Assembly: GCA_016716385.1 (NCBI GenBank)
Contig: JADJWL010000025.1
Coordinates: 248,001-312,000 of the forward strand
Length of the DNA stretch: 64,000 bases
Direction of reading: 5' to 3'
Origin: Bryobacterales bacterium
GTDB lineage: Bacteria; Acidobacteriota; Terriglobia; Bryobacterales; Bryobacteraceae
How positions within the stretch are numbered: the first letter of the stretch is position 1; every line of letters begins with the position of its first letter. The notes beneath the pieces are model-generated. The model ran no database searches, was not told the DNA's origin, and saw only the letters and a program-made list of their open reading frames with translations. The position numbers and the translations under genes were made by a program. Positions 56,055 to 64,000 of this stretch are shown here, one piece after another.

Positions 56055-57549
56055 CGGACACTACACGTCGCCGAGTTCTCTCAGCGATCCGGAATCCGTC
56101 GCCCTGGACGACGAAGGAAACCTGTACATCGCCGATACTGGCAACAACCTGGTCTGGAAACTGAATCCGGCTGGACAGTTGAGCCCGGTTGCAGGATCCC
56201 AGTGGGGTGGCGGTTTCCAGGGTGAGGGGATCCAGGCAACGGGAGTCCGCCTGTCGCAGCCCAAGGACGTTGCGATCGGCCCGGATGGCAATCTGTACAT
56301 CGTCGATTCCGGCAGCAGCCGGATCCTGATGGTCGATAGAACGACGAATATCCTCCACCGGGTAGCGGGCGGCGGCATCAGCGGAGCAGCGGGAGATGGA
56401 GGGCTGGCGGTGAACGCAGGATTGCTCTTTCCCGTAGGCTTGGGTTTCGATGCCGCCGGAGACCTTTACATCGCGGAGTTGTACCATATCCGGAGGATTG
56501 ACCAGTCCGGAACCATTTCCAGGGTAGCGGCGGTCACGATCGGCTATGGAGGAGATGGCGGGCCTGCCTTGCTGGCCTTTCTCTCAAGGCCGCAAGATCT
56601 CGCATTCGACGCAGCCGGAAATCTGTATATCGCGGATTCCGGCAATCATCGCATCCGGCGCGTGACGAATCCGGGTGTGCCTCCCACCGTGATCGTGACC
56701 ACCGAGCCCGTCGGCCGTACGATCACCGTCGGAGGCACATCACGAGTGGCGCCGCTCTTCGAATGGTGGGCTCCGGGCACCCAGCACGCTCTGGACGTTC
56801 CTACGCCACAAGTAGGAATCAGGGGGCGCTACCGCTTCAGCCACTGGAGCCAGGGTGGCGCGAAGGCGCAAACGATTACCGTGCCGGACTCCCCCACCAC
56901 GTACACGGCGCACTTGCTAACCGACTACCAGATCGCGGTAACTACGGTCGGCTTGGGGACCGTCACCTTCGAGCCGCCGTTACCGCCGGATCGCTTTTAC
57001 CAAGCCGGCACGATGGTGACGGTCAAGGGCGCGCCCGCGCCTGGGTGGGAATTCCGGGGCCTGAGCAGCGATGCGTTCGGTCCAGGCGCAACAACCTTCA
57101 CCGTTGGAGGGCCGCACGACATCACCGCCACCTTCAGGGCCGTGAATCCGAACCCCGATCCGTCCGGCCCGCTGCGGTTCGTCGCCGTGACGCCGTGCCG
57201 GGTGATGGATACGCGTCCCGGCGAGGGCAAGATCGGTCCATTCGGAGCCCCGGCGCTGAGCGGCGGACAAACGCGCGCCGTAGCGATTCCCGCGGGCGGC
57301 TGCGGGATTCCAGGCAGCGCCGCCGCCTATTCCTTGAACGTCACGGTGGTGCCCTCCGGGCCCCTGGCGTACCTGTCGCTCTGGCCGGCGGGCCAGCAGC
57401 AGCCGCTCGTGTCGACGCTGAATTCGTTCGAGGGGCGGGTAGTCGCCAACGCCGCCATCGTGCCCGCTGGCGATGCAGCCGCGGTGAACGTCTTCGTCAC
57501 CGACGAGACGCATGTGATCCTCGATATCAACGGATATTTCTTACCGTAG
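56012..57549 (+). CDS. NHL-repeat beta-propeller protein, C-terminal fragment with VTPCRVMDTRP module
   Basis: This is the second part of the broken gene, in the +1 frame. It resumes at DPAGRIATVAGDGHYTS and has four more NHL repeats (NLYIADTGNN, NLYIVDSGSS, DLYIAELYHI, NLYIADSGNH). Two ~75-residue beta domains follow (TVIVTTEPVGRTITVGG, and VTTVGLGTVTFEPPLPPDRFYQAGTMVTVKG, a bacterial-repeat type). The last ~122 residues are the VTPCRVMDTRP ... DINGYFLP module shared with the collagen-like protein. It has no signal peptide or ribosome site of its own; an in-frame ATG at 55903 lies within out-of-frame sequence of the first fragment. The last 9 bp overlap the convergent glycosyltransferase gene. 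Confidence 0.7.
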
Positions 57550-58242
57550 CCACGCCAGCCGGAACACCGTCCAGAGGATCTTCACCCCGGCGCGGACGCT
57601 CGCCTTCGCGTTTCCCGACACCTTGCTCACCCCGATCCGCTTCGCGTAGGAGACCGGGACTTCTTCCACGCGCAGCCCGTGCTGCACCGCCTTCACCTGC
57701 ATCTCGATCGTCCAGCCGTAATTGCGGTCGCGCATGCCGATCCGCGCCAGGGCTTCGGCGCGGATCGCCCGGAAGGGCCCGAGGTCCGTGTAGCGATGCC
57801 CGTACAGTATCCGGATCAGGAAAGTCGCCAGGGCGTTGCCGAAGCGCTGGTGCGGCAGCAGGGCGCCCGGCTCGGCTTCGCCCAACGTGCGGGAACCAAT
57901 CACGAGGTCCGCACGTCCTTCGGCGATAGGAGCCAGCAGGCGCGGCGCTTCGGCCGGATTGTCGCTGGAATCGGCGTCCATGAAAACGACCACGTCGATT
58001 TCCGGCGGCAAATGGGCCATCGCCTTGAGGCAGGCGGCCCCGTATCCGCGTTCCGGTTCGTGGACGACGGTGGCTCCGGCGGCGCGGGCCGCTTCGGCGG
58101 TGCCGTCGGTCGAGCCGTTGTCGGCGACCAGGATCGCTTCGTAGAGTCCCGGCGGGACGCGCGCGAGTGTCCGGCCGATGACGGCCTCTTCGTTGAGCGC
58201 CGGAATGATCAGGGCGGCCCTGAGCGAAGACGTCTCAGCCAT
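57541..58242 (-). CDS. family 2 glycosyltransferase (dolichol-phosphate-mannose-synthase-like)
   Basis: 233 residues. GT-A fold: LRAALIIPALNEEAVIGRTLARVP, ILVADNGSTDGTAEAARAAGATVV, the metal-binding FMDADSSDNP with DAD at 89-91, LVIGSRTLGEAEPGALLPHQRFGN and DLGPFRAIRAEAL. This matches small DPM1-like GT2 enzymes that transfer a sugar from a nucleotide donor to a lipid phosphate or polymer. A C-terminal hydrophobic/basic tail (VRAGVKILWTVFRLAWLR) may touch the membrane, but there is no full transmembrane domain. Divergent from the signal peptidase gene with ~28 bp between starts. Confidence 0.88.
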   Translation of the reverse strand: MAETSSLRAALIIPALNEEAVIGRTLARVPPGLYEAILVADNGSTDGTAEAARAAGATVVHEPERGYGAACLKAMAHLPPEIDVVVFMDADSSDNPAEAPRLLAPIAEGRADLVIGSRTLGEAEPGALLPHQRFGNALATFLIRILYGHRYTDLGPFRAIRAEALARIGMRDRNYGWTIEMQVKAVQHGLRVEEVPVSYAKRIGVSKVSGNAKASVRAGVKILWTVFRLAWLR

Positions 58243-58270
58243 GCGTATAATCGACTCTCAGGAAGCCAGA

Positions 58271-58843
58271 ATGCCGGAAGAGATGGAGCCGGAAGACATC
58301 GACAAGGCACAGCCCGGCCGGTCGCCGTTCTCTGGGATGCTGTCCCTGATGCGCGACGTCGCGGTCTCGGTGGTGCTCGCGGTCGTGCTGATCGTCTTCA
58401 TCTACCAGCCGGTCAAGGTGGAAGGGACGAGCATGATGCCTTCGCTCGTCGACCAGGAGCGCATCTTCATCAACAAGTTCACCTACCGCTTCGGCATCGG
58501 CGACATCGAGCGCGGCGACCTGGTGGTGTTCTGGTTCCCGATGGACCGCTCGAAGTCGTACATCAAGCGCGTGATCGGGCTTCCCGGCGACATCGTGCGG
58601 ATCGACGACGGACAGGTCTTCGTCAACCGCCGGCCGCTCGATGAACCCTATGTTCCCGCGGAGTATCGCGACCACCAGTCGTATCCGGAAACCCAGGTCC
58701 CGCGCGGCAAGTATTTCGTTCTCGGCGACCACAGGTCGTCTTCGAACGACAGCCGCTCGTGGGGTATGGTTGACCGCGAGTTTGTTTACGGCAAGGCGGT
58801 GTTCGTCTACTGGCCCCTCGATAAGATGGGCCGCGTGCACTAA
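58271..58843 (+). CDS. lepB: signal peptidase I
   Basis: 190 residues from ATG 58271, which has AGGAAG upstream; an in-frame ATG at 58241 is the alternative. A membrane segment at about 27-45 (MRDVAVSVVLAVVLIVFIYQPV) is followed by box B with the catalytic serine S54 (VEGTSMMPSL), box D with the catalytic lysine K99 (SYIKRVIGLPGD) and box E GDHRSSSNDSRSWG. It removes signal peptides from exported proteins at the outer face of the inner membrane, a job relevant to the many exported proteins encoded here. Its stop overlaps the convergent DUF2905 gene by 4 bp. Confidence 0.95.
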   Translation: MPEEMEPEDIDKAQPGRSPFSGMLSLMRDVAVSVVLAVVLIVFIYQPVKVEGTSMMPSLVDQERIFINKFTYRFGIGDIERGDLVVFWFPMDRSKSYIKRVIGLPGDIVRIDDGQVFVNRRPLDEPYVPAEYRDHQSYPETQVPRGKYFVLGDHRSSSNDSRSWGMVDREFVYGKAVFVYWPLDKMGRVH

Positions 58844-59046
58844 CGGCGGAACAGCCACAACAGCAGAGTCAGCACGGCGCTGAGCAGCAGCGACGTCGCC
58901 AGCGGAAAATAGAAGACCGAGTTCCTGCCGCGAAACTCGAAGTCCCCCGGCAGGCGTCCCAGACGCAACGGCAGCTTGTCGGCGAACGTCACGGCCAGGC
59001 CCGCGGCGAGCAACACGAGCCCCGCGATGATGAGCATCCGCCCCAT
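58840..59046 (-). CDS. DUF2905 small membrane protein
   Basis: 68 residues with two membrane segments (MLIIAGLVLLAAGLAVTF and FYFPLATSLLLSAVLTLLLWLFR) joined by a loop with GRLPGDFEFRGRN, the DUF2905 signature (lGrLPGDi...). Function is unknown across bacteria. It lies 21 bp downstream of anmK and is probably in its operon. Confidence 0.88.
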   Translation of the reverse strand: MGRMLIIAGLVLLAAGLAVTFADKLPLRLGRLPGDFEFRGRNSVFYFPLATSLLLSAVLTLLLWLFRR

Positions 59047-59067
59047 ACATTTCCAGTTTAGTCGCCG

Positions 59068-60144
59068 TCAAGGGTAGGTAATCTTCCCCAGAATCACGGC
59101 ATGGCGCGCGCCCGTGGCCGCGGGCACACTCGCCGGACGCCGGTGCCAGGTCTCGTGCGCCAACAGCGCGAACGCGATTGCCTCCTTGGCGTCCGGATGA
59201 ATGCCGTAGTCGGAGGAGGGGCAGAGCCTGGTTCCGTCGAGGAAGGCGGCCAACTGCGCCATCAACCGCGTGTTGTGCAAGCCTCCGCCTGAGACGATCA
59301 CTTCCGTAGCCCGGGGCACGAATCGCTTGACGCCACCGGCGATCGTCGCGGCAGTCAGGGCCGTGGCGGTGGCGATCAGATCGCGCACCGGCAACCCCGT
59401 GGCTGTCAGCCGCGCCACGAACTCCCGGCCGTACTGCTCACGACCGGCGGATTTCGGGGGCTTGCGCTTGTAGTACGGGTCGGCGAGCAGTTCGTCGAGC
59501 AGACCGCGATGGACTGTGCCCTGCGCGGCGAGGTGGCCGTCGCGGTCGAAACGCTGGCGCCCTCCGGTGGCGGCCCCGGCCAGCGCATCGATCACCATGT
59601 TGCCGGGACCGGTGTCGAATGCCAGTCCGGTGCGCGTGGCCGTGACGTTGGCGATCCCGCCGATGTTCAGCGCGACCCGCTCGGCGCCGTCGTTGCCGAA
59701 CAGGCGGCAGTCGACGAAAGGAACCAGCGGCGCGCCCTGCCCGCCCGCCGCGATGTCGCGTGGGCGGAAGTCGGAAACCACGGGCACGCCGAGTTCTTCG
59801 GCGATCACGGCCGCTTCCCCCACTTGCAGCGTGGCGACACCGCCCTCGTGGTAAATCGTCTGGCCGTGACACCCCACCAGTTCGAGCGATGCTTCCGCGA
59901 TCTTCGCGCGGCGGCAGGTTCCCGCGATCGCGCGCGCGTACCGCCGCCCCAGGTCGAAGCCGAGCCGCGCGATGGCCGCGGTGGTCGTGGCCGTGTTCGA
60001 GACGCCGAGGATCGCGTCGCGCACGGCCTTCGGGTACGGCACCGTCTCGAATGCCAACGTCTCGACGCGCTTCCCGTGGATGTCGGTGACCGCCACGTCG
60101 ATGCCGTCGAGCGACGTCCCGCTCATGACTCCGGCTACCCGCAT
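59068..60144 (-). CDS. anmK: anhydro-N-acetylmuramic acid kinase
   Basis: 358 residues of the ASKHA-fold AnmK family. It has VAGVMSGTSLDGIDVAVTD at the N-terminus (ATP phosphate loop), LVGCHGQTIYHEGG, VVSDFRPRDIAAGGQGAPLVPFVD, LNIGGIANVT and VIVSGGGLHNTRLM. The enzyme opens and phosphorylates 1,6-anhydroMurNAc to MurNAc-6-P during cell-wall recycling. The likely source of that sugar is the lytic transglycosylase encoded at 31-33 kb. Its start overlaps the 3' end of mutS by 10 bp, so the two are co-transcribed. Length and motifs are normal. Confidence 0.93.
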   Translation of the reverse strand: MRVAGVMSGTSLDGIDVAVTDIHGKRVETLAFETVPYPKAVRDAILGVSNTATTTAAIARLGFDLGRRYARAIAGTCRRAKIAEASLELVGCHGQTIYHEGGVATLQVGEAAVIAEELGVPVVSDFRPRDIAAGGQGAPLVPFVDCRLFGNDGAERVALNIGGIANVTATRTGLAFDTGPGNMVIDALAGAATGGRQRFDRDGHLAAQGTVHRGLLDELLADPYYKRKPPKSAGREQYGREFVARLTATGLPVRDLIATATALTAATIAGGVKRFVPRATEVIVSGGGLHNTRLMAQLAAFLDGTRLCPSSDYGIHPDAKEAIAFALLAHETWHRRPASVPAATGARHAVILGKITYP

Positions 60145-62738
60145 GAGTTCTTCAACTCCTGTTGTAACTCATGCAGGATCTGCAATGCTTCCACCGGACG
60201 CAACTCGTCGATGTTCAACTCACGGATGCGGGAGGCAAGCGTGTGTCCCACGGGCTCGAAAAGCTGGATTTGAATGGGTCCGGACGGTTCCGGTTCGAGC
60301 TCCCGCGTCACGGTCTGTTCGCTGCGCTCGTGCAGCTTGAGCACTTCGCGCGCGCGATGGATCACGGCGGGAGGCAGTCCCGCGAGGCGCGCCACTTCGA
60401 TGCCGTAGCTGCGGTCCGCGCGGCCCGGTTCAACTTTGCGCAGGAAGAGAATCTGGTCCCCCGCCTCTTTCACCGTGACGTGCAGGTTGCGCACGCCGTC
60501 GAGCCGGTCGGCGAGTTCGGTGAGCTCGTGGTAGTGCGTGGCGAACAGCGTTTTGGCGCGGGTGCGCGCGTGCAGGTACTCGACCACGGCCCAGGCCAGC
60601 GCGAGGCCGTCGTAGGTGGAGGTGCCGCGTCCGATTTCATCGAGGATGACCAGGCTGCGGTCCGTCGCCGAATTCAGGATGACGGCGGTTTCGGTCATCT
60701 CGACCATGAACGTGGACCGGCCGCGCGCGAGGTTGTCCGACGCGCCAATGCGCGTGAAAATGCGGTCGACCAAGGGCAGGACGGCGCGCGTGGCCGGCAC
60801 GAACGAGCCCATCTGCGCCATCAGCGCGATCAAGGCGGTCTGCCGCAGATAGGTCGATTTGCCACCCATGTTAGGACCGGTGATGACGGCGATGTGACCG
60901 GCTTCGCCCCCCAGTTGGAGATCGTTCGGAATAAAGCGGGTGTCGGCGGCGAGGCGTTCGATCACCGGGTGGCGGCCGCCCATGATCACCATGTCTTCTG
61001 CTTCTGTGAACTCCGGCCGGGTGTAGCGCGCCTCGGCGGCCGCCTGCGCCAGCGCCGCCGTCAGGTCCAGTTCCGCAATGGCGGAGGCGGTGCGGCGGAT
61101 ATCCTTCGCGTGCGCCGCGGTATTCTGGCGCAACGATTGAAACAGATCGCGCTCAATCGCGAGGATCTTCTCCTCCGCCGCCAGCACCTTGCGCTCCAGT
61201 TCCTTGAGTTCGGGCGTGGTGAAGCGCTCGGCGTTGACGAGTGTCTGCTTACGCTCGTAGTCGGCGGGTACCAGCGGCAGGTTCGGCTTCGAGACTTCGA
61301 TGTAGTAGCCGAACACGTTGTTGAAGCGCACCTTGAGTGAGGCAATGCCAGTACGCTGCCGCTCGCGTGCTTCCAGTTGCGCGATGTAGCGCCGCCCGTT
61401 CTGGCTGAGGTCGCGCAGCTCGTCGAGTTCGGCGTTGCAGCCGGCACGGATCACGCCACCGTCGGCGAGCGTCACAGGAGGTTCGTCGGCGATCGCATCG
61501 AGAATCGCCGAAGCGACGTCAGTGAGCGGATCGAGTTGTTCGAGCATGGCCGCCAGCCGGGCCGTCCGGCAGACGCCGCACCGGTCGCGCAATGCGGGCA
61601 CACGCGCCAGGGACTTGCCGAGCGCCAGCAGGTCGCGCGGTCCGGCGGTCCCCAGCGTCACCTTAGCCAGCAGGCGCTCGAGGTCGAGGATGTGTTCCAG
61701 TTCTTTGCGCACCTCGGCGCGGCGGATTGTGTCCCCGTGCAGTTCGCCGACCGCGTCGAGGCGCGCCTCGATCTCCTCGCGATCGAGCGACGGGCGCAAC
61801 AGACGCTGGCGCAGGAGCCGTCCGCCCATGCCGGTGGCAGTGCGGTCAAGCGCGGCAAGCAGCGTCACTTCCTGGCCCGACCCGAGATCCCCCGAGAACA
61901 GTGGCTCGATCAACTCCAGGTTGCGGATTGTGACCGCGTCGAGCGCCATCGCGTGGGCGCGGTCGTAGGGCGTGGGCAGATCGAGATGGTCGAGCGCCGA
62001 GCGCTGCGTATCGCGCAGGTAATGCAGGATCGCGCCCGCGGCCCGCACGCCAACGGTGTAGCCCGCGAGGCCGCAGCCATCCAGGCTGTGGAGGCGGAAG
62101 TGGTCGCGCAGGGTGCGGTCGGCATGGTCGTGGCCAAAGATCCAGTCGTCAACCGGTGTATTCACGCAGCGCCCGGTGACCGAAGGTTCAGCCAGCAGCG
62201 GAGCGCTCGCGGGCAGCAGGATTTCGCGCGCGCCAAGCTGTTCGAGGGCGGCTTCCGCTTCGGCCGCATCCAGTTCCGTGACGCGGAACTCGCCCGTCGA
62301 GATGTCGACATGCGCCAATCCGGCGCGCGGGCCGGTCTTGCACAGAGCCGCGAGGAAGTTGTTCTCCCGCGCCCGCAGCAGGTTCGAGTCCGTCGCCGTC
62401 CCCGGCGTGACAATCCGCGTGATCTCGCGGCGCACGAGCTTGCGCCCGGCGGCGGGGGCCTCCATCTGCTCGCAGAGCGCGACCCGGTACCCCTTCTGGA
62501 TCAGCCGTGCGATGTAGCCTTCGGCGGCATGATGCGGGACGCCGCACATCGGGACAGGCTCGCCTTTGTCTTTGTTGCGCGAGGTGAGCGTGATCTCGAG
62601 TTCGCGGGCAGCCGTAATCGCGTCTTCGAAGAACAGCTCGTAGAAGTCGCCGAGGCGGAACAGCAGCAGCGCGTTCGGCGCCTGCTGCTTGGCGGCGTGA
62701 TACTGCCGCATCAGCGGCGTCGACGGTTCGGCGCTCAT
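60135..62738 (-). CDS. mutS: DNA mismatch repair protein MutS
   Basis: 867 residues, a standard MutS1. The mismatch-reading Phe-x-Glu is F32-Y-E34 in RLGDFYELFFED. The core, connector and clamp domains fill the middle; the ATPase has Walker A GPNMGGKST near 618-626, Walker B SLVILDEIGRGTSTYDG and the ABC-like signature STFMVEMTE. A C-terminal helix-turn-helix-like region ends the protein. It recognises mismatches and recruits MutL, not encoded here. It begins 3 bp after the gdh stop and overlaps anmK by 10 bp, so gdh-mutS-anmK-DUF2905 read as one operon. Confidence 0.96.
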   Translation of the reverse strand: MSAEPSTPLMRQYHAAKQQAPNALLLFRLGDFYELFFEDAITAARELEITLTSRNKDKGEPVPMCGVPHHAAEGYIARLIQKGYRVALCEQMEAPAAGRKLVRREITRIVTPGTATDSNLLRARENNFLAALCKTGPRAGLAHVDISTGEFRVTELDAAEAEAALEQLGAREILLPASAPLLAEPSVTGRCVNTPVDDWIFGHDHADRTLRDHFRLHSLDGCGLAGYTVGVRAAGAILHYLRDTQRSALDHLDLPTPYDRAHAMALDAVTIRNLELIEPLFSGDLGSGQEVTLLAALDRTATGMGGRLLRQRLLRPSLDREEIEARLDAVGELHGDTIRRAEVRKELEHILDLERLLAKVTLGTAGPRDLLALGKSLARVPALRDRCGVCRTARLAAMLEQLDPLTDVASAILDAIADEPPVTLADGGVIRAGCNAELDELRDLSQNGRRYIAQLEARERQRTGIASLKVRFNNVFGYYIEVSKPNLPLVPADYERKQTLVNAERFTTPELKELERKVLAAEEKILAIERDLFQSLRQNTAAHAKDIRRTASAIAELDLTAALAQAAAEARYTRPEFTEAEDMVIMGGRHPVIERLAADTRFIPNDLQLGGEAGHIAVITGPNMGGKSTYLRQTALIALMAQMGSFVPATRAVLPLVDRIFTRIGASDNLARGRSTFMVEMTETAVILNSATDRSLVILDEIGRGTSTYDGLALAWAVVEYLHARTRAKTLFATHYHELTELADRLDGVRNLHVTVKEAGDQILFLRKVEPGRADRSYGIEVARLAGLPPAVIHRAREVLKLHERSEQTVTRELEPEPSGPIQIQLFEPVGHTLASRIRELNIDELRPVEALQILHELQQELKNSCG

Positions 62739-62741
62739 CTC

Positions 62742-64000
62742 TTATGCATAGATCCCGCGGAGCCGGATCGCAAATGCCACGCGGTCCAGGGCCAGCATGT
62801 AAGCGGCGATCCGGTTGTTCACTTCGTGACGGTCGCCGTAGGTGACGACCGCGTCGAAGCCTGATTCAATGATCTCCGCCAGGCGCGTGTTCACCATATC
62901 CTCGTTCCAGAAGAAACCTTGGCGGTCCTGGACCCATTCGAAATACGACACGGTGACGCCGCCGGCATTGGCCAGAATGTCGGGGATCACGAACACGCCG
63001 TGCGACTGCAGGATGTCGTCGGCGGCCGGTGTGGTCGGCCCGTTCGCGCCTTCGCAGAGGATGCGCGCGCGGATCTTCGCGGCGTTGCGCGAGGTGATCA
63101 CGTTCTCGGTCGCCGCCGGAATCAGTACGTCGCATTCGAGGAACATCGCTTCGTGCCGGTCCATGTCTTCGCCGCCGGAAAACTCCAGAATCGAGCCCGT
63201 CTCACGGCGGTGCCGGAGCAGCGCTTCGATGTCGAGTCCCTTGGCGTTGTAGACGGCGCCGTCGTATTCGATGATCGCCACAATCTTGAACCCCGCCCGG
63301 CTCATGAGGCGCGCCGCCATGCCCCCGACATTGCCGAACCCCTGAATCACGACGCTGGCGTCGGCCGGGTCGATGCCGAAGCGGCGGAGCGCCTTGAGCG
63401 TCACCAGCATGCACCCGCGGCCGGTCGCTTCGGGGCGTCCGCGCGACCCGCCCAAGTCCATCGGCTTTCCGGTAACGACGGCCGTTGTGGTGTGGCGCGC
63501 GTGCATGGAATAAGTGTCCATGATCCACGCCATGGTCCGTTCGTTGGTGTTCACGTCCGGCGCCGGCACATCCCGTTCCGGCCCGATGAAGTCGATCAGT
63601 TCCGCCGTGTAGCGCCGCGTGATCCGTTCGAGTTCGGAATCGGAGAGAATCGTCGGATCGCAGATGACACCCCCTTTGGCGCCGCCAAACGGGATGTTGA
63701 CCACGGCACACTTCCACGTCATCCAGGCGGCCAGCGCACGGACTTCATCCAGCGTCACATCTGGAGCGTACCGGATACCGCCCTTGCCCGGCCCGCGCGC
63801 CACGGAGTGCTGCACGCGGTATCCGGTGAACACTTCGAGCCTCCCGTCATCCAGCATGATCGGAATGTGCACGGTGATCTCCCGCGATGGCGAGCGCAAT
63901 ACTTTGCGCATGCCGTCGTCCAGGTTGAGGCGGCAGGCGGCCTCGTCAAATCGCGCGGCGGCGGCGAGCCACGGATTGGTCTCTTCGGCGTAGGAGAGGG
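62742..64000 (-). CDS. gdhA: Glu/Leu/Phe/Val dehydrogenase, partial (N-terminus beyond the right edge)
   Basis: 418 codons are present and the frame is open to the window edge (…SYAEETNPWLAAAARFDEAACRL), so the true start lies outside. An ATG at 63911 is internal. Features: GGIRYAPDVTLDEVRALAAWMTWKCAVVNIPFGGAKGG with the catalytic lysine, GRPEATGRG, and the Rossmann loop VVIQGFGNVGGMAA. CEGANGPTTPAADDIL and PDILANAGGVTVSYFEW are typical of NAD-type glutamate dehydrogenases. It interconverts glutamate and 2-oxoglutarate plus ammonia. First visible gene of the mutS-anmK group. The substrate could be another amino acid, but the length and motifs favour glutamate. Confidence 0.9.
   Translation of the reverse strand, partial: LSYAEETNPWLAAAARFDEAACRLNLDDGMRKVLRSPSREITVHIPIMLDDGRLEVFTGYRVQHSVARGPGKGGIRYAPDVTLDEVRALAAWMTWKCAVVNIPFGGAKGGVICDPTILSDSELERITRRYTAELIDFIGPERDVPAPDVNTNERTMAWIMDTYSMHARHTTTAVVTGKPMDLGGSRGRPEATGRGCMLVTLKALRRFGIDPADASVVIQGFGNVGGMAARLMSRAGFKIVAIIEYDGAVYNAKGLDIEALLRHRRETGSILEFSGGEDMDRHEAMFLECDVLIPAATENVITSRNAAKIRARILCEGANGPTTPAADDILQSHGVFVIPDILANAGGVTVSYFEWVQDRQGFFWNEDMVNTRLAEIIESGFDAVVTYGDRHEVNNRIAAYMLALDRVAFAIRLRGIYA

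Noticed and set aside
1..64000. tRNA, rRNA, IS elements, prophage or replication origin
   Set aside because: Reading through the window I found no cloverleaf-like sequence, transposase, integrase, phage structural genes or DnaA-box cluster; a covariance-model search would be needed to exclude a tRNA fully.

Overview
The window is GC-rich, gene-dense bacterial chromosome with short intergenic gaps, many start/stop overlaps (ATGA, GTGA, TAATG) and no rRNA, tRNA or CRISPR that I could find. I infer an acidobacterium of the Solibacter/Bryobacter type. The reasons are the many exported proteins with NHL propellers, the 'VTPCRVMDTRP ... DINGY' module, ASPM/SPD-2/Hydin repeats, choice-of-anchor and DUF1552 proteins, together with PL26-like, CBM9-like and Gfo/Idh/MocA sugar enzymes. 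This is a family-level inference; no marker was compared with a database.

Layout. 1-5.4 kb (minus): a truncated Gfo/Idh/MocA oxidoreductase, a NucS/RecB-like nuclease-fold protein, two tandem phosphoglucosamine/phosphomannomutase paralogues and a CBM9-like exported protein. 5.4-12.5 kb: an exported esterase, a TrmO-type tRNA methyltransferase fused to an FmdE-like domain, a mutarotase-like lipoprotein, Pta, an HDAC-family deacetylase, DinB and a tandem-domain nitroreductase. 12.6-19.6 kb: an exported choice-of-anchor protein, a minus-strand group of four exported proteins (sugar-binding lipoprotein, di-heme peroxidase, Cys-rich protein, Tat-exported aldo/keto reductase) and a collagen-like surface protein. 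19.6-26.2 kb: tyrS, then a plus-strand operon of membrane-anchored amidase, actin-like ATPase and a LolCDE/MacB-type ABC exporter. 26.2-34.5 kb: an MFS / M20 peptidase / class V aminotransferase operon, an oxidoreductase pair, a Slt70-like transglycosylase and a GAF-like protein. 34.5-43.6 kb: an SDR, a single-ring Hsp100-type AAA+ ATPase, an Asp/Glu racemase, a 1,568-residue metzincin-ASH-LamG protein and a DUF1552 protein. 43.6-45 kb: an accessory scar with decayed toxin-antitoxin pieces and a lower-GC orphan gene. 45-64 kb: smc, a creatininase homologue, hicBA, a PQQ-type propeller with EF-hands, a PL26-like lyase, a broken NHL propeller gene, a glycosyltransferase, lepB, anmK, mutS and a truncated glutamate dehydrogenase gene.

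How they work together. Housekeeping genes (tyrS, smc, mutS, lepB, gdh, pta) are interleaved with a large secretome. Cell-wall turnover recurs: GlmM-type mutases, a PGRP-type amidase, a lytic transglycosylase and AnmK could all act in peptidoglycan synthesis or recycling. The most system-like unit is the amidase plus actin-like ATPase operon (20.86-23.05 kb), which may couple a cytoskeletal filament to cell-wall cleavage.

Several genes look damaged: the NHL propeller gene (out-of-frame loss inside its repeat array), a DUF433 antitoxin (two compensating frameshifts), an addiction-module antitoxin remnant and a small membrane protein with a frame switch.
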